Shown here: positions 23,690 to 35,569 of the stretch, piece after piece
Layout of the letters: every line of letters begins with the position of its first letter
How positions within the stretch are numbered: position 1 is the stretch's first letter
Assembly (NCBI RefSeq): GCF_037893015.1
Contig: NC_133659.1
Coordinates: forward strand, 12,978,559-13,042,558
From: Macrotis lagotis
Taxonomy: Eukaryota > Chordata > Mammalia > Peramelemorphia > Peramelidae
Direction of reading: 5' to 3'
DNA length: 64,000 nt
Made by a program: the position numbers and the translations under genes
Notes under the pieces: model-generated
Told to the model about the DNA's origin: nothing
Databases searched by the model: none
The model's input: only the letters and a program-made list of their open reading frames with translations

Positions 23690-24045
23690 AAAAAACTTCT
23701 AGTGCAGTTTTGTTCTGTCCTTGTCTGACTCCAAGTGGAATATTATTTTCAATTCTGGGCACCATATTTTTAAAAGGACATTTATAAATTGGTGTTGGTG
23801 AAGTTCCTTAAGCTTATAGCATATGATGACTGGCCATGTTTAATATAGAGAAAATAAACCTAAGTGGGAGGGGAAGATGATATTTTTGTATTTGAACGAT
23901 TATCATATGAAAGGATTTCATTTGTTCTGTTTAGCCCTAGACAGAGAACCAGGAACAATGAGTGGAAACTACTAGGAAGAGAATTACCTAACAATTAAAG
24001 CTAACCAAAGGCAGAATGGCTTGCTTTGAGAGGTGATGAGTTCAT
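23690..24045 (+). mobile_element. CR1/L3-like LINE 3' coding end, sense
   Basis: TTTTCAATTCTGGGCACCAT, TTGTTCTGTTTAGCCCTAGA, AGAACCAGGAACAATGAGTG and AGAATTACCTAACAATTAAA appear in the order of the CR1/L3 3' coding end. Confidence 0.82.
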
Positions 24046-24435
24046 TGCACAGTTCCCATTTGAGATCTATTTGGCAAAGATACTGGAGTGGTTTGTCATA
24101 TCCTTCTCCAGCTCATTTTAAGGAAGCTATTTGGCATGGTGGAGAAAACTCCAAGCCTGGAGTAAGGACCTCTCCTGAGTCCAATTTTGGCCTTGGACAC
24201 TTATTAGCTATATGATTCCAAGGCAAGTCTCTGAACCATGTTGCCTCAGTTTTCTTATCTGTAAAATGAACTGATAAAGGAAAAGGTTTACTCCAGTTGT
24301 TTTTTTGCAAAGAAGTCGCCAAATATTATGATGAAGAGTCAAACACAATTGAAAATGACTGAACTGAATCATCTCCAGCTCATTTTACCAATGAGGAAAT
24401 TGAAGTAAACAGGGATAAATGATTTGCCTTTATTT
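24046..24435 (-). mobile_element. Long tRNA-derived SINE, antisense, split by a second SINE
   Basis: Left part to 24120 (CCATTTGAGATCTATTTGGC, TCTCCAGCTCATTTTA). The right part resumes at 24372 (TCTCCAGCTCATTTTACCAA, TGAGGAAATTGAAGTAAAC). The duplicated 16 bp is the target site of the inner copy. Confidence 0.85.
24121..24371 (+). mobile_element. Long tRNA-derived SINE, sense, nested
   Basis: Head AGGAAGCTATTTGGCATGGT, centre TTATCTGTAAAATGAACTGA, 3' end GATGAAGAGTCAAACACAAT then TGAAAATGACTGAACTGAAT. Bounded by a perfect 16-bp duplication TCTCCAGCTCATTTTA at 24105-24120 and 24372-24387. Confidence 0.9.
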
Positions 24436-24629
24436 AGTAGTTTACCCCCCCATGTAGTTTAAACAAATTTTAACTTTCATTTTTAAAACTTTTAAGTTCT
24501 AAATTCTCTCCCTTCCTTCCAACCTACACCCCACCCCCAGTATGAAAGGCAGCAATATGATATAGGTTTTAAATGTGTAGTCATGAAAAACATTGCATTT
24601 TGTGAAAGAAACCATGAACAAGGAGATTT

Positions 24630-24779
24630 TGTTTTTTAATTTTTGCAAGGCAATGGGGCTAAGTGGCTTGCCCAAGGCCACACAGCTAGGTAATTATTAA
24701 GTGTCTGGGGCTGGATTTGAACTCAGGTACTCCTGACTCCAAGGCCAGTGTTTGATCCACTGCGCCACCTAGCAGCCCC
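24630..24779 (-). mobile_element. tRNA-derived marsupial SINE, antisense
   Basis: AATTTTTGCAAGGCAATGGG to CTGCGCCACCTAGCAGCCCC. Target duplication AACAAGGA(G/A)ATTT at 24617-24629 and 24780-24792. Inserted in the L1 3' end. Confidence 0.95.
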
Positions 24780-25149
24780 AACAAGGAAATTTATAATAAG
24801 TTTTTTTTTTTTCTTGGTGGCAAGAAATCTCAAGAAAAATAAAGTTAAAAAAGGATGCTTCAATCTGTATTCAGATACCATCTCTGGGAATGAATAGCAT
24901 TCTTCATCATAAGTCTTTCAGAGATGTCTTGGGTAAGTTAAGAATTCACAGCTAATCATCTTACAATATTTTTGTTACTTTCCACAAAATATATTTCATT
25001 TTGCATTAGCTCATGTAAATCTTTTCTTTCCTGAGTTTTTTCTGAGAGCATCCTGCTAATCATTTCTTACAGAACAATAGTTTTCCATCATAATTTCCAA
25101 CTATAATCTATTCGGTCATTCCCCAACTGATGGGCATCCCTCAATTTCT

Positions 25150-25301
25150 TTCTTTTTCTGTTTGTATGTTGTTTGTTTTGCAAGGCAAAGGGATTCAGTG
25201 ACTTGCCTAAGGTCACACAGCTAGGTAATTATTAAGTGTCTGAGTTTGGATTTGAACTCAACAGGGCTGGAACTCTATCCACTGCAACATCTAGCTGCCC
25301 C
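25150..25301 (-). mobile_element. tRNA-derived marsupial SINE, antisense
   Basis: GTTTGTTTTGCAAGGCAAAG to CTGCAACATCTAGCTGCCCC, with a roughly 13-base internal loss after TTTGAACTCA. Flanked by imperfect duplications of CATCC(TC)TCAATTTCT from the host L1. Confidence 0.93.
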
Positions 25302-26127
25302 CATCCTCTCAATTTCTAATTCCTTGCCACCAGAAGAAAAAAGCTGTTGTAAATCGTGTACATATAGATCCTTTTTCTTTTTGTCTTTCATCTCTTTTGG
25401 GATACAGACCTCATAGTGCCTTTGCAAGGTCAACTAGCCCTTTGGGCATCATACCAAATTACTCTAGAGAAGAGTTAAATCATTTCACAACTCCATTAAC
25501 AATGCATTAATGTCTCATTTTCTCTACATGTCCTCCAAAATTGTCATTTTTCCTGTTTGGTCCTATAAGCCAATCTATTAGGGATAAGGTAGTCCATCAG
25601 AATTGCTTTAATTTGCATTTCACCAATCATTAGTGTTAGAACATTTTTAATATTCTTGATAATATTGATAACTTTATCTGTAAACTATTCAAATCTTTTC
25701 ATCATTTATCAATTATTTTTATTTTTATAAATTTCATCTGAATTATTTTAAAGTATTATTTTTATTTTTATAAATTTGACTCATTTCTTTATTAGTTTAA
25801 GAAATAAGGCCTTTATCAGAAAATCTTGCTTCAAAATTTTTTCAGTTGCTCTTGATAAATGTATTTCCCTCCATCCTATTCCTCTCCCCTTTTATTCTAT
25901 TCTGTCTCTCCTTTTACCCAGTCCCTCCTCAAAAGTGTTTTACTTCTGATTACCCGCACCCCCAGTCTGACCGCCCTTCCATCATCCTCCCCTTTTTGCT
26001 TATCCCCTTTCCTCTTACTTTACTATAGGATTAGATGGATTTTTAAGACCCTATTGAGTGTGTCTATTATTCCATCTTTGAGCTAATTCTGATGATAGTA
26101 AGGTTCATTCATTCCCTTTCTTCCACT

Positions 26128-26210
26128 CCACTATAAAAGGTTTTTCTCACTGAGGGTCAGATTTGAACTCAGATCTTCCTGACTCTATCCACAGAGCCAT
26201 ATAGCCCATT
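26128..26210 (-). mobile_element. tRNA-SINE or MIR head fragment, antisense
   Basis: AGGGTCAGATTTGAACTCAG followed by ATCTTCCTGACTC and CCATATAGCCC is the reversed tRNA-like head only. Confidence 0.65.
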
Positions 26211-26689
26211 TGTGAGTTACATAATTGTAGGAGGTTTTTTTAAGTAAGGATTTCACAAACTGAACACTGAAATCCCTTCTTCCTCAATCACGATGAGGAC
26301 TTGGCAGGAGTGAAGCAGTATGCAAGAAGGGAATTTCAAGGATTAAGGTGTTTGTGCTTATTAATGGCAGAAGGAGAGGGAGAGGGGGCCCAAGGAAGTG
26401 AAGGAGTAGGATTATTCTAGATAGTGATGAGAAAACTGGGAGAAGTATTAAAGGAGAAAGTTTGTCCAGTGAAACAATGCAAATCAGGATTATTGGGAAT
26501 AGAGGTCATAATATGCTAAGCATTAGGTAAATACAAATTGGCCCCAGAATGCCAATTAAAAATCTGATAAGATGATTCTTTGGATGATGATACCTCTCAA
26601 GTGGAGTTCACTGACAATTATTACTGCTTCACTGTGTCTGAGTGTTTGAGTATCCAATTTGTTATTACTATAGACTATAGGGACTAAAT

Positions 26690-26825
26690 TATTCTCTCTC
26701 TATATATTGTATTCCTTCTGTGTAGTGTAAGCTTCTTGAGGGCAAGAACTATGCCATTTCTTAACCTAATACGCATTATTCTTATCCTGGTACCACTTAT
26801 TGTGTGTTAAATTAAAAGCAGTGGA
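26690..26825 (+). mobile_element. L2 3' end, sense
   Basis: AAGCTTCTTGAGGGCAAGAA followed by a decayed tail is the L2 3' UTR signature (GAGCTCCTTGAGGGCAGGGA type). Confidence 0.65.
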
Positions 26826-26829
26826 GATT

Positions 26830-28785
26830 TGAAAGACTGAAAAAGTCTTATCCAGAAGATCACTCTAAGACCATTAGACCCTTCTAGTTCCAAATATGTG
26901 ATTTTTAAGTCACCTTTCTAAAGCCACATGATAGTTGGCCACCAATATTTGAAGGGATGTTATGTAGAAAAGAGATTAGAATTTTCTTGTGGCAGTGGGA
27001 TGGGGAGGGAGGGAAGGTAGGAGAAGGGGTTGAAGAGGAAGATGGAGAGAAAGATTTATTAAGCACTGTGGGTCAGGCACTATGGAACAATATTTGTCTA
27101 TTGCAGAGAAGCAGGTCGTGGCTTGGTTCTGGAAAAACCTCCTAATAATTTGAGTTCTCCAAAGCAGAATGGACTAGAATCTTCAGGCAGTGATTGGATG
27201 CCCAGCTCTAGGTAATATGGTAGAGGGGAATCTTTTCAGATATGAATTGATCTGAAAGTCCCCAAGGACCCTATCAAGTCTAGGCCCATGACTCTGGGAA
27301 GTGTCTCTCCCTCTTTTCATCTATGCTTTTTTGAATGTAACTAGAATACCAGAGTATAATACTCTGATAAAGAGATGCCAGTGGTAATGGATAGGCAACT
27401 TTGGAATCAGGACCTCTAGAGAAGGAGAGTCCAACAGCTTCCCTGGCAACCCATTCCATTTTGGAAGAGTTTCAATAGTTCAGAAGTTCATTCTTACCTT
27501 AAGACCTATGCTCAAGTCATGCCTCTGATTCATGTTAGATGGGGGACCAGGAGGGAATCATGTATCCTTGGAGCATCCAGACACTATAGAAAGTTAAAAG
27601 TTGAGGAGCAGCTATTCAAGAAGGAAGCTTTTGCAAGGGTTAATGACATAGATGAAATCACAGGTCAAGTCTCTCTCTGTCTAATCTATCTAATTTGAGT
27701 GCCTGTACGTATAATGACAGATGATTTATAAATGGGAAAGGTATGAGGCATAGAGAGAAGGGGGGGGGGGGAGATAATTGCTTCATGCTTCAGAAAAAGC
27801 AAGTTAAGAAGCAAATCTGTGTTCAAGGGATTTTCAGATAGAAGCTTTCCATTTTCTCCATGATGCCCCCAGCTGGTCATTTAATGGGATGAATAATGAA
27901 GTTTAAAATATATTTTTTTCCTACCTTGGCCTCATTTTCTGCCTTCAAGGCCTCAGGCAAAAGATGGAACTGAAGTTGGGACTCTGTCAGAAACAATTGA
28001 ATTTGGAAAGTCACCCCCTCTCCCCCCACACACACCCCACCCTACTACCCCAAAAAAGAATGCAAGCACCAGTTGAGAAACCAGAGTTAAGAGACATCTG
28101 TATTGGAGGAAAGATTGCCAGTAGGATTCCCCCGGGCACTGGGGAAGTGGGGGGACAGGGTTGGGAGGGAAGTGAAGAAAACTCACGTAGTAAAGAGAGT
28201 AACAGAATATATCATCCACTTGCAATTTCCCCTGATGCTTCACAAGAAGATGGAGGTGATCCTGGGATGACAGAGGTGAGACAAGGGAAACTCTGATCAC
28301 TCCCACCAAACTGGAAAGGCTTTGATCACCTGCTCAGAAACCAACCCAGATAAGTTCAGAAAGCCTTAGTCACTGGAAAGTTGACCCAACAATCAACAAA
28401 AGTTGATTCATTAAATATCAGACACCAAAAACTCACTGCTACCTCCTACCTGAAAGCTAACAAAAGCTTCCCACTATTTGTCAGTATTTACTATTAACTA
28501 TCTGGACCGAATGTCAGAGATCCTTTTGTTCAGTCCTCTTATTGAAAGATGAGTATGCTATGATCCAGAAACCTGGAATCATCGAGGCGGTGGCAAAGTC
28601 CACTGACTGGTTCAACTCCTCTGACTCCAAAGCAATCAACCAATAGGAATTCATAAACTGTTTATAACATTCAAGGCATTGTGTTAAATGATGGGAATGT
28701 GAAGAAAGACAAAAACTCCCCAAATGATATGGGGAGATAATATGCAAAAAAAGTGTGCATAGAGGACAGAGATGTATATGTAAAA
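26830..28785. other. Intergenic stretch, no gene seen
   Basis: No coding exon recognised. A region near 27420-27520 (CATTCCATTTTGGAAGAGTT) may be an antisense CR1/L3 remnant. A G9-10 run lies at about 27762-27771. Opposite-strand open frames of 110 and 118 codons at 27953-28309 lack any family match and depend on a C-rich patch. Confidence 0.45.
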
Positions 28786-29145
28786 TAATATCATGTGTGT
28801 ATATATCTATATCATTCACTTATTTGTATGCATGCATATATGTATTTAGGCATGTGTATATACATAGCATGCATACATGAGCACACATATTAATTTTCAC
28901 TGACTATTGGTGACCTATATGCACATATGCTCATATGTGTACATTTCTATATATTTCTGTATTGTGCAAATTATTTACATGAACGTGTATATGCCTGCTT
29001 AATCAAATGCATGCATACATGGCTATATTGTTGTGTGTGTGTATGTGTATTGCATTATACAAATATGTATGTGTGTTGCATGTCTTTTCTATGACATACA
29101 TACACACATGTTTGTATATTTATGCATACACATATAAATTGGTAG
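28786..29145. repeat. Alternating purine-pyrimidine (TGTATA/CATGCA) low-complexity DNA
   Basis: About 360 bases of ATGTGTATAT, GCATGCATAT and TGTGTGTATG words, a degenerate microsatellite with Z-DNA-type alternation. Confidence 0.75.
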
Positions 29146-29149
29146 TGAA

Positions 29150-30080
29150 AGTAAAGTAAACTTAAGTAAGATAATCCAAGAATCTCTTTCCCTCTAGCAT
29201 GCTGCAGGAGGTGAGGGAAGGGAAGGAGGTAATCTTGAACATAGAATTCTTTCCTTAGGTGAGGACTAGAATTCCCAAAGGTTGTGTGCCACCTAGCAAC
29301 TTCAAATCACACCCTGATTTAGGAGGCTTTCCAGGTAAGGAGAAAAGCCCACCGCAGCACTTGAACTCAGAGCTCTTGGCATCCTTGAAGGATGCAGATT
29401 ATCTCAGAAGGTGGGAGGTAAATCAGGAGAGGAGGCCTCTTAGAAAAGCAACAGAGAAGGAAACTCTGTGGGAAAGAGTCATGAAGAAGGAGCAGGGAGC
29501 CAGGCTTTAACAGACCCCACCAGTCAGGGAGACAACTATCTAGACCTCTCAACAAAATGTGAATCTCCTTGGAGTCCGAGGAGCCTGGAAACAAGGGCCA
29601 CCAGGTGGCAGCAGAGGCTCAGCTACAGACACCATGGGTGGTTGGCCCACCAAATTTTTGGTTTTCCTGGTTTGTGGACACACGCTGCTTCCTCTAAGGA
29701 TGCTTTCCTTAATGATCACCTAGAGGAGGGATCGGATCAAGGGTCCCAGATGGCAGAATCAAGAACAGTAGATAGAAACTATAGAAAAGCACATTTGACT
29801 TTCAATGCTTATCTCAATCCAGGAGTGTGCTGTTAAATGTTTAACACCCAGCTCTCAAAAGAAAAAAATGTACTGCAAAAGCCAATCTTTTGATTTGAAC
29901 CTGTCTGCATTATTAATATTTTCTCCAACACTTTCTTAAGTCTGAATAATCAACAAAACAATGAATGGGTTTTTAGCATTTGCAGGATTTCCCAGAAATA
30001 AAAGTTCATGCTGAAAATTTAACAATAGACTCTCTCAATCTGGTTCTGTGGGAAGGTAAGGGGAAACTAAGGGGAGGTGG
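29150..30080. other. Intergenic stretch, no gene seen
   Basis: Somewhat higher GC than its surroundings. Open frames of 83 and 122 codons at 29259-29836 overlap in two frames. They show no domain and no convincing splice or start context. Confidence 0.4.
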
Positions 30081-30084
30081 TACT

Positions 30085-30765
30085 ATTTTTTATTTATTTT
30101 TAAAATTCCCCCCCCCGTTACATGCAAAAACAAGTTTTGCATTTATTTCCAAAACTTTGAGTTCCAAATCCTCTCCCTTCCTCCCACCCCATTCCCCACC
30201 AGTAAGAAAGCAATATTTTTGGTGTAGGTTAAAAATGTGTAGCCATGAAAAACATTACTCCAATAGTTATGTTGTAAAAGTAAGCTCAATGCCCCCCCCA
30301 CACACACACACACACATCAAAAAAAAAAAAAAAACTTCAAGGGAAAAAAAAGCCTGCTTCAGTCCATATTCCAACCCTATCAGCTGTCTTTGGGATGGCT
30401 TAGCCTTCATCATCCCGAGCCCTTTGGAGTTCTCTACGGTCTGTCCCAGCATTGCTGAGAGAAAGTGGGACATTCACGGTTGATCATCCTGCAACACTAC
30501 TGCTACATTGCATCCAGTCCGCCTGCCATTGCATCTGCTCATGGAAGGTTGTAATGAGAGCATCCTGTTCATCATTTCCTGTAAGAGCACATTTCATCAC
30601 AATCACATACCATACTTTGTTCAGCCATTCCCAACCACTGGGTATCCCTTCAATCTCCAGCTCCCCACCACCAGAAGACAGATTCTTTTCTTCCCGTATT
30701 TCATCTCTTCTGGAATATAGCCCTGGCAGTGGCACCACTAGGTCAAAGGGTAGGGATGGGTATAT
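30085..30765 (-). mobile_element. L1 3' end, antisense
   Basis: TTTTTATTTATTTTTAAAAT, TTGAGTTCCAAATCCTCTCC (3' UTR reversed), GAGCATCCTGTTCATCATTT, ATTCCCAACCACTGGGTATC and CACTAGGTCAAAGGGTAGG (ORF2 end reversed). A C/CA/A simple-sequence patch at 30289-30336 lies inside it. Confidence 0.82.
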
Positions 30766-30889
30766 AGCCCTTGGGGAGAGTGGTATCCTGAAAATTTGGA
30801 GAAGATACAACACATACATGATCTCATATAAATTATACTATTATACTAATTATACTATACTATATACTAAAAATCAATCAAAGGTAATT

Positions 30890-32200
30890 TGAGGAGACAC
30901 GCCCTAGTGTCTGGGAGACCAGAAATGACTCAATAAAGAAGGTTGTGATTGAGCTAAGTCTTGAAGGAGATCAAGGATTCCAAAAGCTAAAGATGAGGAT
31001 GGAGTGCGTTCCAGACATGAAGGACAGTCAGTGCAAAGGCGTGGAGATGGGATATGGCATAGAAGTCTATGAAGAACCAGGAAGGCCAGTATGACTAAAA
31101 GAGTATAAAGATGGGAAAAATATATAATGAGTTTGTCACAACAAGAAGACAACTTCTAAAAGATTTTAAATGTCATAAAGGAGTTTCTATTAGATCTTAG
31201 AAGTAATAGGGTAGGGCAGCTAGGTGGCACAGTGGATAGAGCACTGGCCCTGGAGTCAGGAGGATCTGAGTTCAAATATGACCTCAGACACTTGATAATT
31301 GCCTAGGTGTGTAACCTTGGGCAAGTCACTTAAACACATTGCCTTAAATTAAAAAAAAATTAAAAAGTAATAGAACCCTATTACTGAAAGGGGAATGAGG
31401 TTGCCATGGTTAAAACTCTTCATTAGGAAAGTGACTTTCTCAATTGTGAAGAGGATGGAATAAAATGAAAAGAAATTTGAAATTCAGACATCAGAAATAA
31501 AGGTATTATAATAGTCTAAGTGAGAAGTGATATGGGCCTATCCCAAAGCAGTAGAGACACAAGGAGGTACGGGAGATATAAATTGGAGGGAAAGATTTGA
31601 CAACAGAGGATGATCCCAAAGTCTCAAGCCTGGCTTGACTGGGAGAGTGGCAATGTCCTTGATAGTAATAATGAAGATGGGAGGATTTAGGGACAGGTAA
31701 ATAATGAGTTCATTTTGGGGCATTAGAGATTTGAGATGCTTATAGAACATTCAGTTTGAGAGAGCCAAAAGGTGGTAGTTGATATGGGACTGGACCAACT
31801 GCAATTGAATTCTCTCCCCAAAAGAGGAACTGTATTTAGATATACAGATCTAACAATCTTCTGCCTAAGGATAATAGTTAAATGGGGAGACATGGTGAGA
31901 TCACAAGTACAGAAGAGTAGAGCTTTTGAGTAAGAAATACATAAAAACCCAGTAAACAAAATTGAGAAGGACCAGTTAAAAAGATAGGAGGAGAACAGGA
32001 GAGAACAAGGGAATAAAAACCTAGAGAGGCACCTCAAGGAGGAGAGGGTAATCAATAGTGTTAAAGACTACAGAAAGGATAAACATTGAGTAAGCAGTTT
32101 CAGTTGAATGATTCATTCAGAAGCCAGATTGTAGAGGAATTAGAAATTACTGAATGGAAAAGAAATGGTCACCCAGCTTTGCTCAAGGAGTTTAACTGAA
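30890..32200 (-). mobile_element. L2 LINE, 3' coding part, antisense
   Basis: The plus strand shows GTGCAAAGGCGTGGAGATGG, GAACCAGGAAGGCCAGTATG, TATTATAATAGTCTAAGTGA, AGTCTCAAGCCTGGCTTGAC and CATTTTGGGGCATTAGAGAT. Reversed, these follow the L2 ORF2 C-terminal order. Split by a SINE at 31213-31365. Confidence 0.75.
31213..31365 (+). mobile_element. tRNA-derived marsupial SINE
   Basis: AGGGCAGCTAGGTGGCACAG head, tail CATTGCCTTAAATTAAAAAA. Short target duplication AAGTAATAG at 31201-31209 and 31366-31374. Inserted in an L2. Confidence 0.94.
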
Positions 32201-32644
32201 AAGGGGAGAAGAAATAAAGAATTATTACCAGTTGGGTTGGGGGAAACTCAGAACTATCTGTAGACAACAGGTAAGGAACCAGTAGATGGGAACTGAGAGT
32301 AGGGATAATAGAGGGGATTATCTGCTTGGAAGATGGGAAGAAATGCAATAAGGGAGGCACAAAGGAATTTACCTCGACAAGAAGGGCACCCTGTCATGCC
32401 AAACAGGTCTAAAGAGGAAGAATGTTGGGAGAAGAGTCTGAGTGTTCAAAGAAATACTGCAAAATGAGCATTCTTGCTTCACACCTAATCTTACTGGAAA
32501 GCCTCTAGTTTATCCCCATTAATGCTTGTTAATGGTTTACCAGCAATGTTGTTTTAAGAAAAAGTTAAGAGCCATTTTTTTTTCTTTTATAAATACCCAA
32601 ATTAACTAGAAAGGACATATGAAAAAAGACCACTGGACTTTCTT

Positions 32645-32862
32645 TGTTGTTTGGTCAGTTTTCAGTTGCGTCTGATTCTTTGTGACCCCATTTGGGGTTT
32701 TCTTGGCAAAGATACAAGATTGGTTTGCTACTTCCTACACCAGCTCACTTTACCCATAAGGAAACTGAGACAAATGGGATTAAGTGATGCTCCCAGGATC
32801 ACAAAACTAGTAAGTTTCTGACTCCAGGTCAGGTGTTCTATTAACTTTGCCCCTTTAATTGA
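32645..32862 (-). mobile_element. Long tRNA-derived SINE, antisense
   Basis: TTTTCAGTTGCGTCTGATTC, TTTGTGACCCCATTTGGGG, TTTCTTGGCAAAGATACA and ATAAGGAAACTGAGACAAAT are the reversed tail and centre. The head is worn. Confidence 0.87.
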
Positions 32863-33189
32863 TACCTACTTGAGCCTTAGATTAGTTAATCCTCTCAATT
32901 TGGGAATTTACCTTAGAAAGAGCTGCCTAGATTGGAGGGTGAAGGCATCAAACCTTACCTTTGCCACCTCACCAACTATAGACTCTCAAATGATGTTCCT
33001 TCCCATCTAGTCTTCCACTAGATCACAGGCCTAGTAGGTGCCGACATATTGCTTTTTGCCCTGCTGCCAGGAATTGTCCCTTCCCCATCCTTCCTTTCCT
33101 CTAGCCTTTGCTTTCATCTTTTGCTCAGAGAATAATAATCTATTCAATGCTACCATCATTACTGGTAGGATTATGATCTTCTACTATCT

Positions 33190-33395
33190 TTTGGATCCAT
33201 GCTCAATCCCCTTGTTTGCTTAGATCGAAGTTTCTTGTCCTGACCACCTTTGCCCAAGATATTTTGCATGCCTTTATTAGAACTTAAATTCCTCATGGGC
33301 AGATATGGTGGGACTTTTATATTTGTGTTAATTTATTTATATTTGTGTTTATATTTGGCATATAGTAAGGGCTTCCTCAATGCTTGCTGATCATA
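33190..33395 (+). mobile_element. L2 3' end, sense
   Basis: TTAAATTCCTCATGGGCAGA, a poorly preserved middle, and TTGGCATATAGTAAGGGCTT match the L2 3' UTR end. Confidence 0.65.
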
Positions 33396-33713
33396 ACGCT
33401 AAGATCAAACTCAGCTTAGACTGCCAGCCAGTTTGGGAGGGTCAGGGAAGATGGTCATGAAAGACCAGTGGCTGCCTGATTTCTAGCCTGGGTTCTTCTA
33501 TTAAGTGATCTGTGAATTGTGAGTAAAACAGTCCATCATCCTGGATCTTAGTTTCCTTATTGGTAAAAGTAGAGGGTTGAAAAAACTGATTTCTAAGGTT
33601 TTAACTTCAAGGGTCTATGATCCTATGAAGTGTCCTGAGTAGACTTGGCACATGGTTCTTGGAAAGTCTCAGTTATGGAATCTTGAACCAGAAGTCCTAG
33701 GCCCTTATATCTG

Positions 33714-33864
33714 TTTTTAGGGGTTTTTTTGCTAGGCAATGGGGTTAAGTGGCTTGCCCAAGTCCACACAGTTAGGTAATTATTAAGTGTCTGAGACCAG
33801 ATTTGAACCCAGGTACTCCTGACTCCAGGGCCGGTGCTCTATCCACTACACCACCTAGCCACCC
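33714..33864 (-). mobile_element. tRNA-derived marsupial SINE, antisense, young
   Basis: Almost consensus copy (GGCTTGCCCAAG to ACCACCTAGCCACC). Perfect 18-bp target duplication CCTAGGCCCTTATATCTG at 33696-33713 and 33865-33882. Confidence 0.97.
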
Positions 33865-33944
33865 CCTAGGCCCTTATATCTGACCAAAAATATTCACTAT
33901 ACCTGAAAGTAGTCATCCAAACTTTGTCAAAAGACCACTATTAA

Positions 33945-34090
33945 ATAGGAAAGAAGCTTAAAAGTTATTTTGTCCATTTTTCTCATTTACAGATGAGGGA
34001 CCTAAAGCCCAAAGGGATCAATTCAGATCAATCAAGATCACACATGGTACAGAAAGTCCTAGAGCTGAGATTTGAACCAAGGTACACAAG
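33945..34090 (-). mobile_element. MIR-like SINE fragment, antisense
   Basis: TTTCTCATTTACAGATGAGG, ACCTAAAGCCCAAAGGGATC and GCTGAGATTTGAACCAAGG in reversed MIR order. Confidence 0.75.
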
Positions 34091-34528
34091 CCGACTGCAG
34101 TCCTGCACAAGTTAGCATAGACTCTGGGAAACAATAGACCCTTATTAAATATTGATTAAATTGACCTCCTTTTACCTCAATGCCCTTTTCTTCTTGGTGC
34201 TCCAAGAGATAGATGCCCTCCCTGGATTCTAGGGAACAATGAAAAGGATGGTAAAGTTGAATTGAGAAACCCTGGAATGAGATTCCAAATTTTCTTACTA
34301 GTTGTAGGATCTTAGGTAAGCCATTCCAACTCTCAATAAGTCTCATGTTCCTTATTTATCAACTAAGAGCATTGAACCTGATGATCACTACGGTCCCTTC
34401 TAGCGCCAACTTCTACCATCCAGGAACTCCACTAGTTGAAACCCCTTCTTTTCCTCAAGACCCAGTACAGTTCCCCCTTCCTCCATGATCCCTCCATCTC
34501 CAATCTTTCATTCCTCTCCAGTATCTCT

Positions 34529-34858
34529 AAGGGGCAGTTAGATGGTGCAGTGGATAGAACACTAGCCTTGGAGTCAGAAGGAATTTGAATCCAGGCTCAG
34601 TTACTTGATACTCACTAGCTGTGTGACCTTGAGCAAGTCACTTAACCCTGGTTGCCTTCCATCCAGGGCCATCTCTAATCATCCTGATTCCTATCTGGCC
34701 ACTGGACCCAGATGACTCTGAGGAGAAAGTTAGGTTGGTGTCTTAGGACAGCCCCTCTCACACCAGTCTAGTTCATGTGCTTGTCATGGTATCACCTCCC
34801 TGATGTTGTGGTCTTCTTCAAAAGTGAAGGACAAACATTATTATTATTAGTAGTAATA
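34529..34858 (+). mobile_element. Composite SINE: tRNA-like head with RTE-type tail
   Basis: Head GGGGCAGTTAGATGGTGCAG and GTGTGACCTTGAGCAAGTCA as in the common SINE. The 3' half is unlike the other copies: CATCCAGGGCCATCTCTAAT, CTGGCCACTGGACCCAGATG, TCACCTCCCTGATGTTGTGG and GAAGGACAAACATTATTATT, ending in ATT repeats. RTE-mobilised marsupial SINEs are known to share such tails. Confidence 0.8.
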
Positions 34859-34869
34859 TCTTTAAGGAA

Positions 34870-35265
34870 CTCATAGAGGAGACTGTTGGACCTGGTGTCA
34901 TGAAGATCTAAACTGAAATACTATGTGACCCTCAGAAATTCACTGAACCTCTGCCTGCCTCAGTTTCCTGATCTGTAAAATAGATAAGAAAAGCTCTTAT
35001 TACTCAGAACTTTTATAAGGATCACATATGTAAAGCTTTACTAACCTTAAACTGTACAAATTCTCACTTTTATTATTACTATGGCTTTATCATTTTTCCT
35101 GATGTCATTGTCATTAATTGTAATTAAATATCATTAATACATTCCTTATCCCCCGACAGCACAGTGATTTTCCTGGGACTGGAGTTGATAATTGTACTAT
35201 TTTTTTAATCTTTGTATCTTCAGCACTAAATACAAGTGTCTAATAAAAGTTTGTTGAATTAAATT
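34870..35265 (+). mobile_element. MIR-like SINE followed by an L2 tail, sense
   Basis: CTCAGTTTCCTGATCTGTAA and ACTTTTATAAGGATCACATA are the sense MIR core. At 35207-35262 TTTGTATCTTCAGCACTAAA and AATAAAAGTTTGTTGAATTA resemble the L2 3' end. Confidence 0.7.
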
Positions 35266-35569
35266 TATTATTGAAGCTTCAGCAGTTAATGCTAAAACCA
35301 TAGAACTCATGTTGGTTTCACATAGGGACAAGTATATTTTATCAGCTCTAGGCATTGAATTCCAGGATCAGGAAGTTGTCGTTTATTTGGGGGGAGGCTG
35401 AAGCTTTCTAAGTAAAGAAATAACAAGAGTTTAAAACTTTATGAATATAAAGTGTGTAGAAAATGGGCTAATTGGGTTCAGAAAGATCAGTTGGGAAGCC
35501 ACCAACTTAGTCAATGAAAAGAGACTGAACCAAAGTAGATGTAATAGGAATGGAAAGAAAGAAGAAAAT

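Larger units (their letters stand above)
24437..26125 (-). mobile_element. Old L1, 3' part, antisense, carrying two SINE insertions
   Basis: Reversed L1 3' UTR (TCTCTCCCTTCCTTCCAACC) then the ORF2 C-terminal region (GTCATTCCCCAACTGATGGG, TTTGCATTTCACCAATCATT, GGCCTTTATCAGAAAATCTT). The CT-rich 25860-26125 block is probably the same element but is less certain. Confidence 0.8.
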
